This document shows, piece after piece, positions 1 through 10,287 of a stretch of DNA of 64,000 bases. Where the stretch lies: the NCBI GenBank assembly GCA_963693285.1, contig OY848919.1, positions 9,481,461 through 9,545,460 on the forward strand, written 5' to 3'. Both the position numbers and the translations under genes were made by a program. The notes under the pieces were generated by a model. It was not told where the DNA came from and searched no databases. It saw only the letters and a list, made by a program, of their open reading frames with translations. The stretch is from Xestospongia muta. Its lineage: Eukaryota > Porifera > Demospongiae > Haplosclerida > Petrosiidae. The stretch's first letter is position 1, and each line of letters begins with the position of its first letter.

Positions 1-256
1 AAACATCAACGTCTTGTGTGTTTTTAACAAAAAAGTAGACCATTTGTGACCTATTTTACAATAAGGGACTATTTCCTGAAAAACATGTGCATTTGTGACC
101 TGATTTATGAAAAGGCACCACTGTTCAAACATCTTGAAAAGAGTTTGTATTTATACAGTTGTTATACATGCACATTTATTCCGTTCTAAACTATTTTAAG
201 ATGTTTAAGATGTTTCAACAGTGGTCCTTTTCAGAAACCGGGTCACAAAGTATCAA
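1..256 (+). repeat. Foldback repeat copy just upstream of the first gene
   Basis: The sequence carries the family's hallmarks: paired 'ATTTGTGACC' and 'GTGGTCC' motifs, and 'AAACATCTTGAAAAGAG' near 140 facing 'AAGATGTTTAAGATGTTTCAACAG' near 200, which can pair as a hairpin. The same modules occur in a cluster at 27.37-28.62 kb and, more distantly, at 31.87-32.1, 49.54-49.78 and 55.05-55.3 kb. The copy ends about 120 bp before the ATG at 379, so it may contribute promoter sequence. It is probably a non-autonomous foldback or MITE-like element. Confidence 0.6.
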
Positions 257-378
257 TATTTTACAGTGCATTTATTGGTTCTTTTACAGTTTTCTAGAAT
301 TAACAAAACAGAAGGCAAATTTTGTTACAAAGCTCAATAATATATGTTTCATCTTTCTCTGTTGAATCTGTTGCCGTC

Positions 379-3300
379 ATGAGCTCATGTCATATCTATT
401 ATATAACATTACTTATACTGTGTATCTACAGTAGATATGTTACTGCTTCTGAGTATTATGTCACTGCAGATTCTAATGGTGTATTCTGCAATTGGCATGG
501 ACTACCTTGTCACAACCTCTCATACTATGTTGTTGATTTTAAATCTTACTTCACTAATGATACAATCTTCTACTTTCTAGCAGGAACTCATACTTTACAA
601 GGTACATTGGAGATCAGTGTTGTAAGTAATATAACTCTACAGGGAATTGGAAAAGTAGAACAAGGCTTTCATGAGACAGTTATTCAATCTACCTCAGTGA
701 TAAAGTGTAATGATAACAAAAGAGCTGGCATAAAATTTTCTAGTAGTACATCTGTTGCAGTGAAAACATTAACAATAATAAACTGCAGGTTCTTTACTTT
801 TGTTAGTAGCCAAGCAAACCCTCGTAGTGTCAATGTTAGTTTATTCTTTGTTGACATTGATAATGTCACATTGGAATGGGTATCAGTCCAGAATGGTTCA
901 GATTTTGGACTCTGTATAGTCAATAGTTTTGATGTGTTGATTATTAATTCCACATTTGCCAACAATAGAGGTCCTACAAATTCAGGCAATGCATACATTG
1001 TCTATGACGACCGGCGTAAAGGACCATTCAGAGTTAATATCATGAAATCTAATTTTACACTAGGGTCAAAAGCTGGAATGGATTTTTGGTATTTTTATAA
1101 TAATGAAGCTGAGGTGATCATTGAAAATTGTTATTTTTCGCACAATTTTGTTGGGTATGGAGGAGGAGTGTACATTGAATCACGTGGGATTGGTACTATT
1201 GAGTTTCGTAACTGCACTATGCACAACAATACTGCACTGATATACGGAGGAGGAGTGTACATTAGATCATACGGGAATGGTAACATTGAGTTTCTTGACT
1301 GTGCTATATACAACAATATTGCTCTACAATATGGAGGAGCAGTGTACTTTAGATTGCATGGAGGTGGTAGTTTTGAGTTTGGAAACTGTGCCCTATACAA
1401 CAATACTGCTCTGAAATATGGTGGAGGATTTTTTATTGATACATATGGGACAAGTAATATTGTGCATCATAATTGCACTATATACAGCAATACTGCTCAG
1501 TATGATGGAGGAGGAGTGTACATTGACTTATATGAAGGAGTTGGTAGAATTGAGTATCATAACTGCAGTGTATACACAAATGCTGCTCAATATGATGGTG
1601 GAGGAGTGTACATCGATTTGTATGAAGGAAGTAGTCGTGTTGAGTTTCGTGACTGCACAATTTTAAAAAATATTGCATACCTTGGATCAGGACTGTACCT
1701 CCGTTCTCTTCATGCTACCTTGACATCAAGTAGCTTTTATTTTCAAAATGTTTTAATTCATTTCAATAAAGCAACCGATAAACTGGCTCTATATCGAAAA
1801 ATATATCAATCTGCTGTAGTATTATTCAACATTGCTAATGTTATATTTGACCAAATTAAAGTTAGTAATCATAACACAACTGGTTTAGTGAGTTTCAATA
1901 GCAGAATAACATTTGACGGGCATAGCATATTTTTAAACAATTCTGGCATTAATGGTGGAGGCATTGCTTTGTATGAGTCTTCTCGATTGTTACTAAATGA
2001 AAATATAAACAAAACTTTGAACATATCATTTTTCAATAATCATGCCAGTGTGTCAGGTGGAGGAATGTTCGTATCACAAGTAGTTGTTGTAGACAGAAGC
2101 ACTGATTGTTCATTTGGAATTATTCCTCATCATTCTTACTATAACTCTAATGCTGTTTTTTATTTTGTTAATAATACAGCTGCCATATCAGGTGACATAC
2201 TATATGGTGGTAATGTTGACAAATGTTATAAAGAGGATGAGTTTAAAAACCTTTTTCACTATGCTCAACAGACAGGTCTATCAGTTGTGTCATCAGATCC
2301 TATAAAAGTTTGTTTTTGTCAATCAGATAAACAAAATTGTTCCATCAGAAACATCAATATAACTGCAATACCTGGTATTGATATCAATATATCTTTAGCT
2401 ACTGCTGGTTCAAAGGACGGCTTAACAGAAGGTGTGATAAAATTGACATCATTAGATAGCTCAACTACACGAATTAGACTAAATGCACAGTGTACCAATG
2501 TTACCTTTAAGACCAATCTTTCATTGATCACAGCACAGGTATATGCGACACTTGAAAGTTCAATTGAACCTTTATCGGACCATTTAGCTAAAGTCATTGA
2601 TGTTACAATTGAGTCCTGTCCACTTGGGTTTCTGTTGGGAAAGGACACTTGTGTTTGCAGGCCTGAATTAAATTTATCCTCAATAACTTGTGATATTAAC
2701 ACTCAAAACATAGCTAGACATGGTGATATATGGATTGGTTACAAAAACGACTCAGACTGTCTTATTGTCCATCAAAACTGCCCCTTTGACTATTGTAACA
2801 ATGGAAACATTCAATTTAAAGTTACTTCTCCTGATTCACAGTGTCTTCACAAGAGGTCTGGCATACTATGTGGACAATGTACAAAAGGACTCAGCCTTAT
2901 GTTAGGTTCTAGTCAATGTGGACAATGTTCTAATGACCACATAGCTCTTCTCATCCCATTCGCTATGGCTGGTATAGCACTGGTAGCTTTTGTCGTAGCC
3001 TTAAATCTAACTGTGTCAGTGGGTACCATCAATGGACTTGTATTCTATGGTAACGTCATTAAAATTTATGAACCTATCTTTTTTCCTAGTGGTTCAATTC
3101 CATTCCTTAGTCAATTCATTTCCTGGCTCAATCTAGATCTGGGTATTAAAACTTGTTTCTATCATAATATGGATTCTTGCAGTAAGATGTGGCTACAGTT
3201 TATCTTTCCAACCTATGTTTGGCTTATTCTAATACTTATCATAATATTGTCACGATATTCCAGCAAAATGGTTCGACTTGTGGGAAGACAAGCAATTCCA

Positions 3301-4152
3301 GTATTAGCAACTATGATACTTCTCTCTTATACCAAATTAATACGTGCTGTCTTCCAGGCCCTTTATTTCACCAATATTCAGTGTAATGGTAACACATTCC
3401 AGAGGTGGACCATTGATGCTAATATTCAATACGTGGGAGGTTGTCATATACCATTGTTTCTGTTCTCACTGGCTGTACTCATTTTATTAATTGTTCCATA
3501 CACCTTCTACCTTCTCACTATACCATTATTTGAAGGACCTCTATCAAAGTACATGTTCTGCTGTCAAAAATTGTCAACATATATGAAGCCTTTCTTTGAT
3601 GCATATGGAGGTCCATATAAGGACAAGTGTCGTTTTTGGACTGGATTTTTACTACTAGTTCGTGTTATTTTAGCACTGACTGTGTCTCTAGACACTGATG
3701 ATTATGTAAACTTGGACGTGTTAACATCTCTTATAATTGTTATTATCATCATGTATCTTCTTTTGAAGGGAGTATATCGACATTTCCCTTTGCTTTGTCT
3801 GGAAGTATTTTTCATTCTCAACCTTATGTTAATGGTTCACGTGAGCCTACAAACCTCTGAAAAATCCAAACAAGAAATTTTAAGTGTCATTTTAATATCT
3901 TTGTCATTTGTCGTATTCTGTGGTATTATACTTTATCATATCTGGGATAATCTGTTAAAGTCTCATTTGCAAAAACCAATTGCAAAAATCAAGGCAATAT
4001 TGAAGATTTCTCCACAGCCTTCCCATTTCGATGATTTCGAACTTTCTTTAGGACGTTCAAGGTCTCCCAGTGTCAAAAGTAGTCCTGTCACAACATCAGT
4101 GTTGTCAATGAATACAATCCGAGAATCACTACTGTTCGATGGTGCTGATTAG
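379..4152 (+). CDS. Secreted/membrane protein with Pmp-like beta-helix repeats, Cys-rich neck and multi-pass C-terminus
   Basis: A single 1257-codon ORF. The ATG at 379 was chosen because it starts a signal peptide (residues about 1-24, hydrophobic ITLLILCIY); the ORF extends upstream only to a TTG. Residues about 30-430 are a Ser/Thr/Asn-rich ectodomain with many N-x-S/T sites. Residues about 253-430 hold roughly seven 27-31-residue repeats of the form GGGVYI...G.IEF.NC...NNTA, typical of right-handed beta-helix/polymorphic-membrane-protein folds. Residues about 747-852 are Cys-rich, including RSGILCGQC. From residue 855 there are about eight hydrophobic helices (near 855-880, 937-958, 972-992, 1022-1048, 1087-1104, 1111-1133, 1135-1157, 1167-1189), then a Ser-rich cytoplasmic tail. 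I recognise this as an architecture found in large uncharacterised families of sponges and other marine invertebrates. Ligand and function are unknown; a cell-surface receptor or adhesion role is inference. A decayed paralogue lies at 61.9-62.4 kb. Confidence 0.85.
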   Translation: MSSCHIYYITLLILCIYSRYVTASEYYVTADSNGVFCNWHGLPCHNLSYYVVDFKSYFTNDTIFYFLAGTHTLQGTLEISVVSNITLQGIGKVEQGFHETVIQSTSVIKCNDNKRAGIKFSSSTSVAVKTLTIINCRFFTFVSSQANPRSVNVSLFFVDIDNVTLEWVSVQNGSDFGLCIVNSFDVLIINSTFANNRGPTNSGNAYIVYDDRRKGPFRVNIMKSNFTLGSKAGMDFWYFYNNEAEVIIENCYFSHNFVGYGGGVYIESRGIGTIEFRNCTMHNNTALIYGGGVYIRSYGNGNIEFLDCAIYNNIALQYGGAVYFRLHGGGSFEFGNCALYNNTALKYGGGFFIDTYGTSNIVHHNCTIYSNTAQYDGGGVYIDLYEGVGRIEYHNCSVYTNAAQYDGGGVYIDLYEGSSRVEFRDCTILKNIAYLGSGLYLRSLHATLTSSSFYFQNVLIHFNKATDKLALYRKIYQSAVVLFNIANVIFDQIKVSNHNTTGLVSFNSRITFDGHSIFLNNSGINGGGIALYESSRLLLNENINKTLNISFFNNHASVSGGGMFVSQVVVVDRSTDCSFGIIPHHSYYNSNAVFYFVNNTAAISGDILYGGNVDKCYKEDEFKNLFHYAQQTGLSVVSSDPIKVCFCQSDKQNCSIRNINITAIPGIDINISLATAGSKDGLTEGVIKLTSLDSSTTRIRLNAQCTNVTFKTNLSLITAQVYATLESSIEPLSDHLAKVIDVTIESCPLGFLLGKDTCVCRPELNLSSITCDINTQNIARHGDIWIGYKNDSDCLIVHQNCPFDYCNNGNIQFKVTSPDSQCLHKRSGILCGQCTKGLSLMLGSSQCGQCSNDHIALLIPFAMAGIALVAFVVALNLTVSVGTINGLVFYGNVIKIYEPIFFPSGSIPFLSQFISWLNLDLGIKTCFYHNMDSCSKMWLQFIFPTYVWLILILIIILSRYSSKMVRLVGRQAIPVLATMILLSYTKLIRAVFQALYFTNIQCNGNTFQRWTIDANIQYVGGCHIPLFLFSLAVLILLIVPYTFYLLTIPLFEGPLSKYMFCCQKLSTYMKPFFDAYGGPYKDKCRFWTGFLLLVRVILALTVSLDTDDYVNLDVLTSLIIVIIIMYLLLKGVYRHFPLLCLEVFFILNLMLMVHVSLQTSEKSKQEILSVILISLSFVVFCGIILYHIWDNLLKSHLQKPIAKIKAILKISPQPSHFDDFELSLGRSRSPSVKSSPVTTSVLSMNTIRESLLFDGAD

Positions 4153-7100
4153 TGCTACTAAATTTGACAAGATTTTGATAAGTATTTACGTATTGTTCAT
4201 TTTGTCATGTCATATATAATGACAGTGTAGTAAAAATAACAAGTACTGTCTTTACAATTATTTTAATCAATTAATATATACAATATTCCATTTACTGTTA
4301 CAATACTTTATTAAATATTATAGAACTAGCTGTTGTCAAGGTTATCTAGACAGTGCTAGCTGATCATTTAGAAAGGAGAAAGAGACCACCCCCATTTGAT
4401 GAGGTTGATGTATATGTTGTTTAGGTATACCTTTGTTCACTATTTTGTCAGCATACAATGTTTTTGTATCTCTAATACTAACCACAGGGACAACAGTCAT
4501 GTCAACCTCTGACTTTGCATAATATCTGGTTGTAGTTTGTACATGTGTGTTCCCTTGTAAATTAGGTGACCGTTTTCTTAGTAGTGAAGGTTCCTTCATT
4601 GCATTGGCAACTGTCTTTGCCACTTTTGACTCTTCCGTTCATATCTCTTAAGTGACCTTTTCATTCCTATCGATACTGATATATTGAGGAGTAGTGGATT
4701 TGTATTGATCTATAGGTTAATATGATAATAATAATAATGTTCTCAGTGATCTCTAGATTATGGTAGATTACATTATAATCTAGTCTGCACATGTACTTAT
4801 TTTAATTCTATCAACAGATCATATCAGCCACTATACTGGAAATAATTAAAATACTTGGTGTTAAGGTCCTAATACCTCAAGTTATAATTAAATAATTAAA
4901 GCATATGTTTTACAAGATGACATCAGTGACTATAACACATCAAGTGGACATATTTAGGGACCAGCTAAAGAGACACCAAAGAATAGTATTGTTAGAGGAT
5001 TCATCTACATTATCAAGAGTATCAGTTGAGAAACAGAAATCAGACAACACATATGTTATAAAATAGATTTTTTGTTCTTCGCTTATTTGCCATAGGAACT
5101 AAAGCAAAAAAGAAAAAAAAGGAAAGACAGTAGTCAGAGGAATAGACTTTTACCTGTTAGAAGCTGGTGAAGATATGTTACACAAGAAACACAGACATCA
5201 TTATGACAACACATTATTCGACAATGACTCATACTCATATGACACTTACTCAAGCAGACATAAAGGCTAAGAAATTTGGCTTATCACAGCACATTAAAAC
5301 AAAGATCGGAAGACAGAGATCCTAGTCACTTTGGTAGACATTGTTCATTTCAAAAACACAGAGCTCACTCTAAATGATCTTACAGTGATTATTAGTACAT
5401 GATCATATGGTAAAGGTAATACTTATCATGTTCTATAAAATACACATGATCGTATAATAAACATACTTTATACCACTACTTATTATTAATTGACAGGTAG
5501 TGACTGATTTATTACTTCATTATAAAACAATGTTTATTGGGCAACAAAATAAAGAACTCCATATAACACAGTATGTTACAATAGTAACACAGTATGGTAA
5601 CCATTGCTCTTAGCTACACGTTTTATTTAGACCCTTCTCACTTCCTGAGCTGATGAATCATACATTTTAAGAACTTATGATAAAGATCACAAGTTACTGT
5701 AACACTAATGGGTGTAGTCTATTATAATGAGATTATGATAACGAGATTATGATATTTTTAAATACAGAAGATACTGGTATCTCTCGTGATGTTTATTTCT
5801 TTGATAATGCAATCTTATGTATCAACATAGTCTTATACAGAGCATCATAGAATTATAGAGAAAGTAATGAGTTAGCCTCTTTAGTTAATGAAATAAATTA
5901 ATTCCTTAATATTCTATTTTATAGTTCTCAATAAAAGTGCCAATGATACTGTAGTAAACACATACCAATTATCATGCCATCTAAAATTTATTATTGGATG
6001 AAATTGAGTCAAGCAAGAACATTTGTGATGGAAAATTCAAGTCTGCTTTCATGCCAAAGAAAAGTAAATTGAAACTTACCTTATAAAGCAGTTTACTTTA
6101 TATCTCTAGTACCTACCAATGTGTACAATGATTATCCACTATTATCATCAGTTAAGATTAAATTTAACATAAAGATTGCTTGTAATAACAAAAGCCCATA
6201 ATGAGAAAGGACAACAAGGGGAAAACTTAAAATTCCACATAGTTGAATAAAATTCTTGGAACATTTTTCTATATTTAGTGTACCAATTGATATTATGATT
6301 ATGGGCGTGGCCTAGGCATAGAGGATATTTTTTCATATTGCACTCTTTGTTATACCATTACACTTGTTTTCTCAAGAGAAAGTCATTGCTACAAATCACA
6401 ATCTATGCAATGAGTTACTTCAGGCTAGAGACCTCAAAAGAATTTCACATGTTCTTTCTTGTCGTTTTCATTATTTGGCCAAAATAATACTGATGTTTGA
6501 ATGTTAAGTTCTTACCTTTCTGTGTAGGCTTTAACCAAGCAATTTTAAATGACATTTTTTCTTTTCAATTTGTATCAATCATTCTTGAAACTATAATAAA
6601 TTATATTAATAATAATTATAATCTTATGCAGATTTTGTATACCATTGATAGGCTTGTAGAGATATATCATAACATTTTATATTTTTCTTATCTTTCATCT
6701 TCTCCATCAATTCATTGATTCCTCATTTTTCTCTTGTCATCAGTTCTAAATTCTGTGAATTTATTTCAATTTGAAATGCATTTATCTTTTCTTGTTTGTC
6801 TTCATATAGTTTGTTAGTTAATATAAAACATAACCATACCCAAGAGTCATTCAATCTATTGTACATAGTTATCGTGTTTCAGAAGGCCGTCAATGTCAAC
6901 AGACTGTGTTTGATTTTCAAAGATACGACAGTGTCTATGATGTGTTTTCTCAGTTGTCCAAACATTGCACATGGTTCAACTATGAATTGTTTCAAGTAAT
7001 AGTTAAGATTTTTTGAGATGAATCTGAAAGGAAGAGTTTAAAGGAATATGAAGATAAACATCTTATTCCTTATTTAAAATGCTCCATTTTTGAGGTACCG

Positions 7101-7630
7101 TGTGCTCCTCTACACACTCAATCTCAACTTACCAAGCTTATTCTTAAAGTGTCTGCAGATCTCGTCATAACTGAAGGAAAAGTAAAAGTTATTCAACATA
7201 ACCTTGCCAACTATCTGTTAAGTCTTTCCAGTTTGGGTAACAATTTCTGCTTTCTCTGGAGCAAGATGAAATGTCACATTTTGTGGCGATGATGTCATTC
7301 TTTTTTAAGATATCTTAAAATAGATTCAGCAACAAAATGATCTTCCATTTTTAATAAAGCTTTTAACGATTTTTTGGTGATAGCTGCACTACCCATCTTT
7401 CTTTTCAATGTCCACAAAACCTCATTCTTCTTTTGTATATAACTTTTATCACTTTGTGAAATACTAATTATGTTGTTATCTGGTGTCAGAGTAACTTTAG
7501 TACAATCAGTGTTTACATGAATAGCTTGTAAAATATGAATGAAACGAGAGAAGGTCTACAATACGTAGTACAATATTAACATATTATATTATTATGTTAT
7601 TATTAACAATATAAGAAGGAATAGATCTAC
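4153..7630. other. Gene-free AT-rich stretch
   Basis: There is no convincing gene. A minus-strand ORF at 4342-4623 starts only at GTG and matches nothing I recognise. The minus strand between about 7440 and 7110 reads as Lys-rich protein-like text broken by stops, and may be an old coding relic of unknown family. A 'GGGCGTGGCC' motif lies near 6303. The rest is plain AT-rich sequence. Confidence 0.5.
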
Positions 7631-7639
7631 TCTTTACCC

Positions 7640-8750
7640 AGTATTCATATGAATTACATAGGACTAACAGTCTCCAAAATTAAAACCAAACTAACAATTT
7701 GTTTTAATTGAGTTACATTACAATGAGTTTCATACATGTAGAAATAGATATTTTATGTATATCTAATTAAATGGTAACACAAAGTAATTAAAGAATCATG
7801 TTATTGCATATATTTATACTATTATAAATGTATGTACATAGTATGCATAAATATGTAACTCACATTATAATTTATGGGGTGCCGTTTATGTAAAAATTGA
7901 ATGCATTCAATGGTACAGTTAACAAGTTATGATTTACTTTTAATGCTCATTATTTATTAAATAAATTGTGATTTACTAAATAATGTATGATTTATTAAAT
8001 AATGGTTTACTAAATATAGTATGATTTATTAAATAAATAACAAGTTAAGTACAGTTATTTAATAAATAATGACTTATTTAATATATCATCTAATTTTGAC
8101 ACAAAGGGCACCCCCATAATATTTGACGTATAGACATTGTAGAATATAGACCATCATATATTATATGTATATAATATGTATGTCTAAAACTTTATCTATT
8201 AGTTAAGGAATTTGGCTTGTACAATACATATGATAATCAAAGTATGTCTACTAGTTTCACTCTTCAAACAAAGTAATTTGTAGATTACAAGGTGTGGATT
8301 AGTATGGAATTCAAAACTAATTTGAATTACTCACTTTATAATTTGTTGCTTTGTAATAGTAGAACATACCAACAAATTTTATAATTATCATGAGTAAGTA
8401 ACATGAATTCAATAGATTCCATAATAATCTACTATAAGCTACAAATGTATGTAAGCTACAAATGCTTGCAATTGTTATAACAAACAATTAATTTTTACAA
8501 TGAAACAAAATTGTGAGATGTATTTTATATATGTACATTGCTAAATGTATATTATAAAAGTCATAACACTCTGATACTGGATGAGCAGTCCATCTAAATC
8601 TGTATACAACCTTTAAAGGACACTGAGCTACATAGAGTACCAAAATAATACCAACTACATGTATAGTTAAGGAAATATAAAGATAATGTGAATAGAAAAA
8701 GTAGTACATGTACGACATTCTAGGTCTTTTTGCCATGTTTACCTTACTAT
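7640..8750 (+). repeat. Dispersed 1.1 kb repeat, copy 1
   Basis: Blocks are shared with 17.82-18.99 kb and 19.24-19.90 kb: 'GACTAACAGTCTCCAAAATT' (7662), 'CATACATGTAGAAA', 'GTATGTCTAAAACTT' (8179), 'AACATACCAACAAATT' (8363) and 'GAGTAAGTAACATGAATTCA' (8391), in the same order and spacing. The interior at 7930-8090 adds an AT-rich TTTATTAAATAA-type simple repeat not shared by the other copies. No coding sequence or clear terminal repeats are seen, so the class is unknown. Confidence 0.65.
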
Positions 8751-9103
8751 ATGATAGATTTATATTGATGTTTATAGTATAAGATTTCTAATTTATGTTA
8801 ATTAATTGTAGTAATTAACAATTATTAATTTACAAGCAGTCATATCCTGGTGCAACTGTTGTAATTTATTGGTTTACTTTTCATAATAGATACATTTTGG
8901 AGGAATGATTTATGTTTCTGAACTAGACAGAGGAGTTAAAAAGAAACATCTACCATCACCTTATACTGTAGATTTTATGAGATCATCAAACTTCTAAGTT
9001 GCTATTAAATTTGGGAATAATGGAAAAGATCTTTTCTTCAAGTAAAAAACGGATGACCTTAAATTATACTGCCTATGCAGGAATTCAAGAATACCATTTC
9101 ATA

Positions 9104-9200
9104 TTAACCCTTTGATGCACACGGATGCAAAATTGCATCCACCCAGGTGGTTCAAACTTTGGCGCGGATGCAAATTTGCATCCATCACTTTGAACGCCTG
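9104..9200 (+). mobile_element. Putative piggyBac-like terminus with two palindromes
   Basis: TTAA at 9104-9107 is followed directly by CCCTTTGATGCAC, the form expected for a piggyBac terminus (TTAA target plus CCC end). Inside are two 18-nt palindromes, GGATGCAAAATTGCATCC (9123-9140, two central mismatches) and GGATGCAAATTTGCATCC (9166-9183, perfect). No matching opposite end or transposase was found, so this is a solo end or an eroded MITE. Confidence 0.4.
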
Positions 9201-9884
9201 CAAAGTAACATATTTTGGAATAGGCAAGCTAATGTTGTCAGAGTGTCTTTACTGTATTCCAGCTAACTGGCTATAGCTGTAATATTATTATAAAGATTGT
9301 TTGTTTTCATAATTTTTTTCTGCATACTGTAACAATGCATAATCGATTATGCATTTGTAATCTGAATTTCCTAGTTTAAGTTTTAAATTAATTATGACTT
9401 GAAACATATAAAAGACATGCCATATTGTTCTGGTAAAAAAATAAAGTATTTTAGGAATTCCACTTATAGTTTCACAATATTTGTTTTTGCTAATATAGTG
9501 ATAATTCCACTCATTCACAAGGACATCTAGTTCCTTCTCAATCATTGGTTCAAAGCAATAACATGATGTCTCAATATAAATTGAACATAATTTGTTTAAG
9601 TAATTGCTAAGTATTTAGCATTATGAACTCACAATGTGTATTCTAAAGAATCATCAAAGCAACTGTTGATTTGGAAATCCTGGCAATTTATTATAAAGAA
9701 TGATACCTCCTCTATATGCAAGATTTAACTTATTACTTGGAAAAAATTGGATCCACCAGTCAGTCAATCTGCATCTCAAGAAGGCCCACCTAACTACACT
9801 TCACTACATAATTATATAGCAATATTTTAAAGTTTCATTTATACATCAACCATATCTACAAAGTTTCCTCTTAGTATGGTCCAT

Positions 9885-10110
9885 GTGTCAAACTAAGTAC
9901 ATAATTATAATAAGGCTACTTATATCGTGATATGCATAATGTAGTAAATCTATTAATACAGGCAAAATTTACAAATGAACAGTAAATGCTGAGGAGAGCA
10001 GTGATAATGTATGATACTAATTGGGAAGGCAATATCGCACTGCCTATGTAAGGGTTGGCATAATTTTCCTTCTTATTCCTATTGTTATATTTGCCTCCCA
10101 ATAACTATAA
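9885..10110. repeat. Dispersed repeat, related to 38.39-38.57 and 60.0-60.24 kb
   Basis: Shared modules in the same order are 'AAACTAAGTA', 'GGCTACTTATAT', 'CTAATTGGGAAGG', 'GCACTGCCTATGT' and 'TTCTTATTCCTATTGT'. The other copies are at 38390-38570 and 60010-60240. There is no coding potential. Confidence 0.6.
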
Positions 10111-10287
10111 ACTATTTGCTTTTAAGATTATTTTTAGACAGAGAGCTTTGATTTTACATAAATATCCAGTTTTACAAGTCTCATTTTGAATGCTTTTACA
10201 AATAAAAGTAGTTATTTTGGAAGTGTACCGTTTTGATGATGAGTGAACTTTATGACTGATCTAGCAAACTTTAGATGTTGTCAACAA

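Noticed and set aside
1131..1678. Minus- and alternate-frame ORFs inside the beta-helix region
   Set aside because: Shadows of the repeated GGGVYI coding sequence; no independent start context or family.
4342..4623. Minus-strand 93-codon ORF
   Set aside because: Starts at GTG, no recognised domain, no splice context; not enough to call a gene.
8488..8736. Small ORF in the dispersed repeat
   Set aside because: Lies wholly in a repeat; the frame is not kept in copies 2 and 3.
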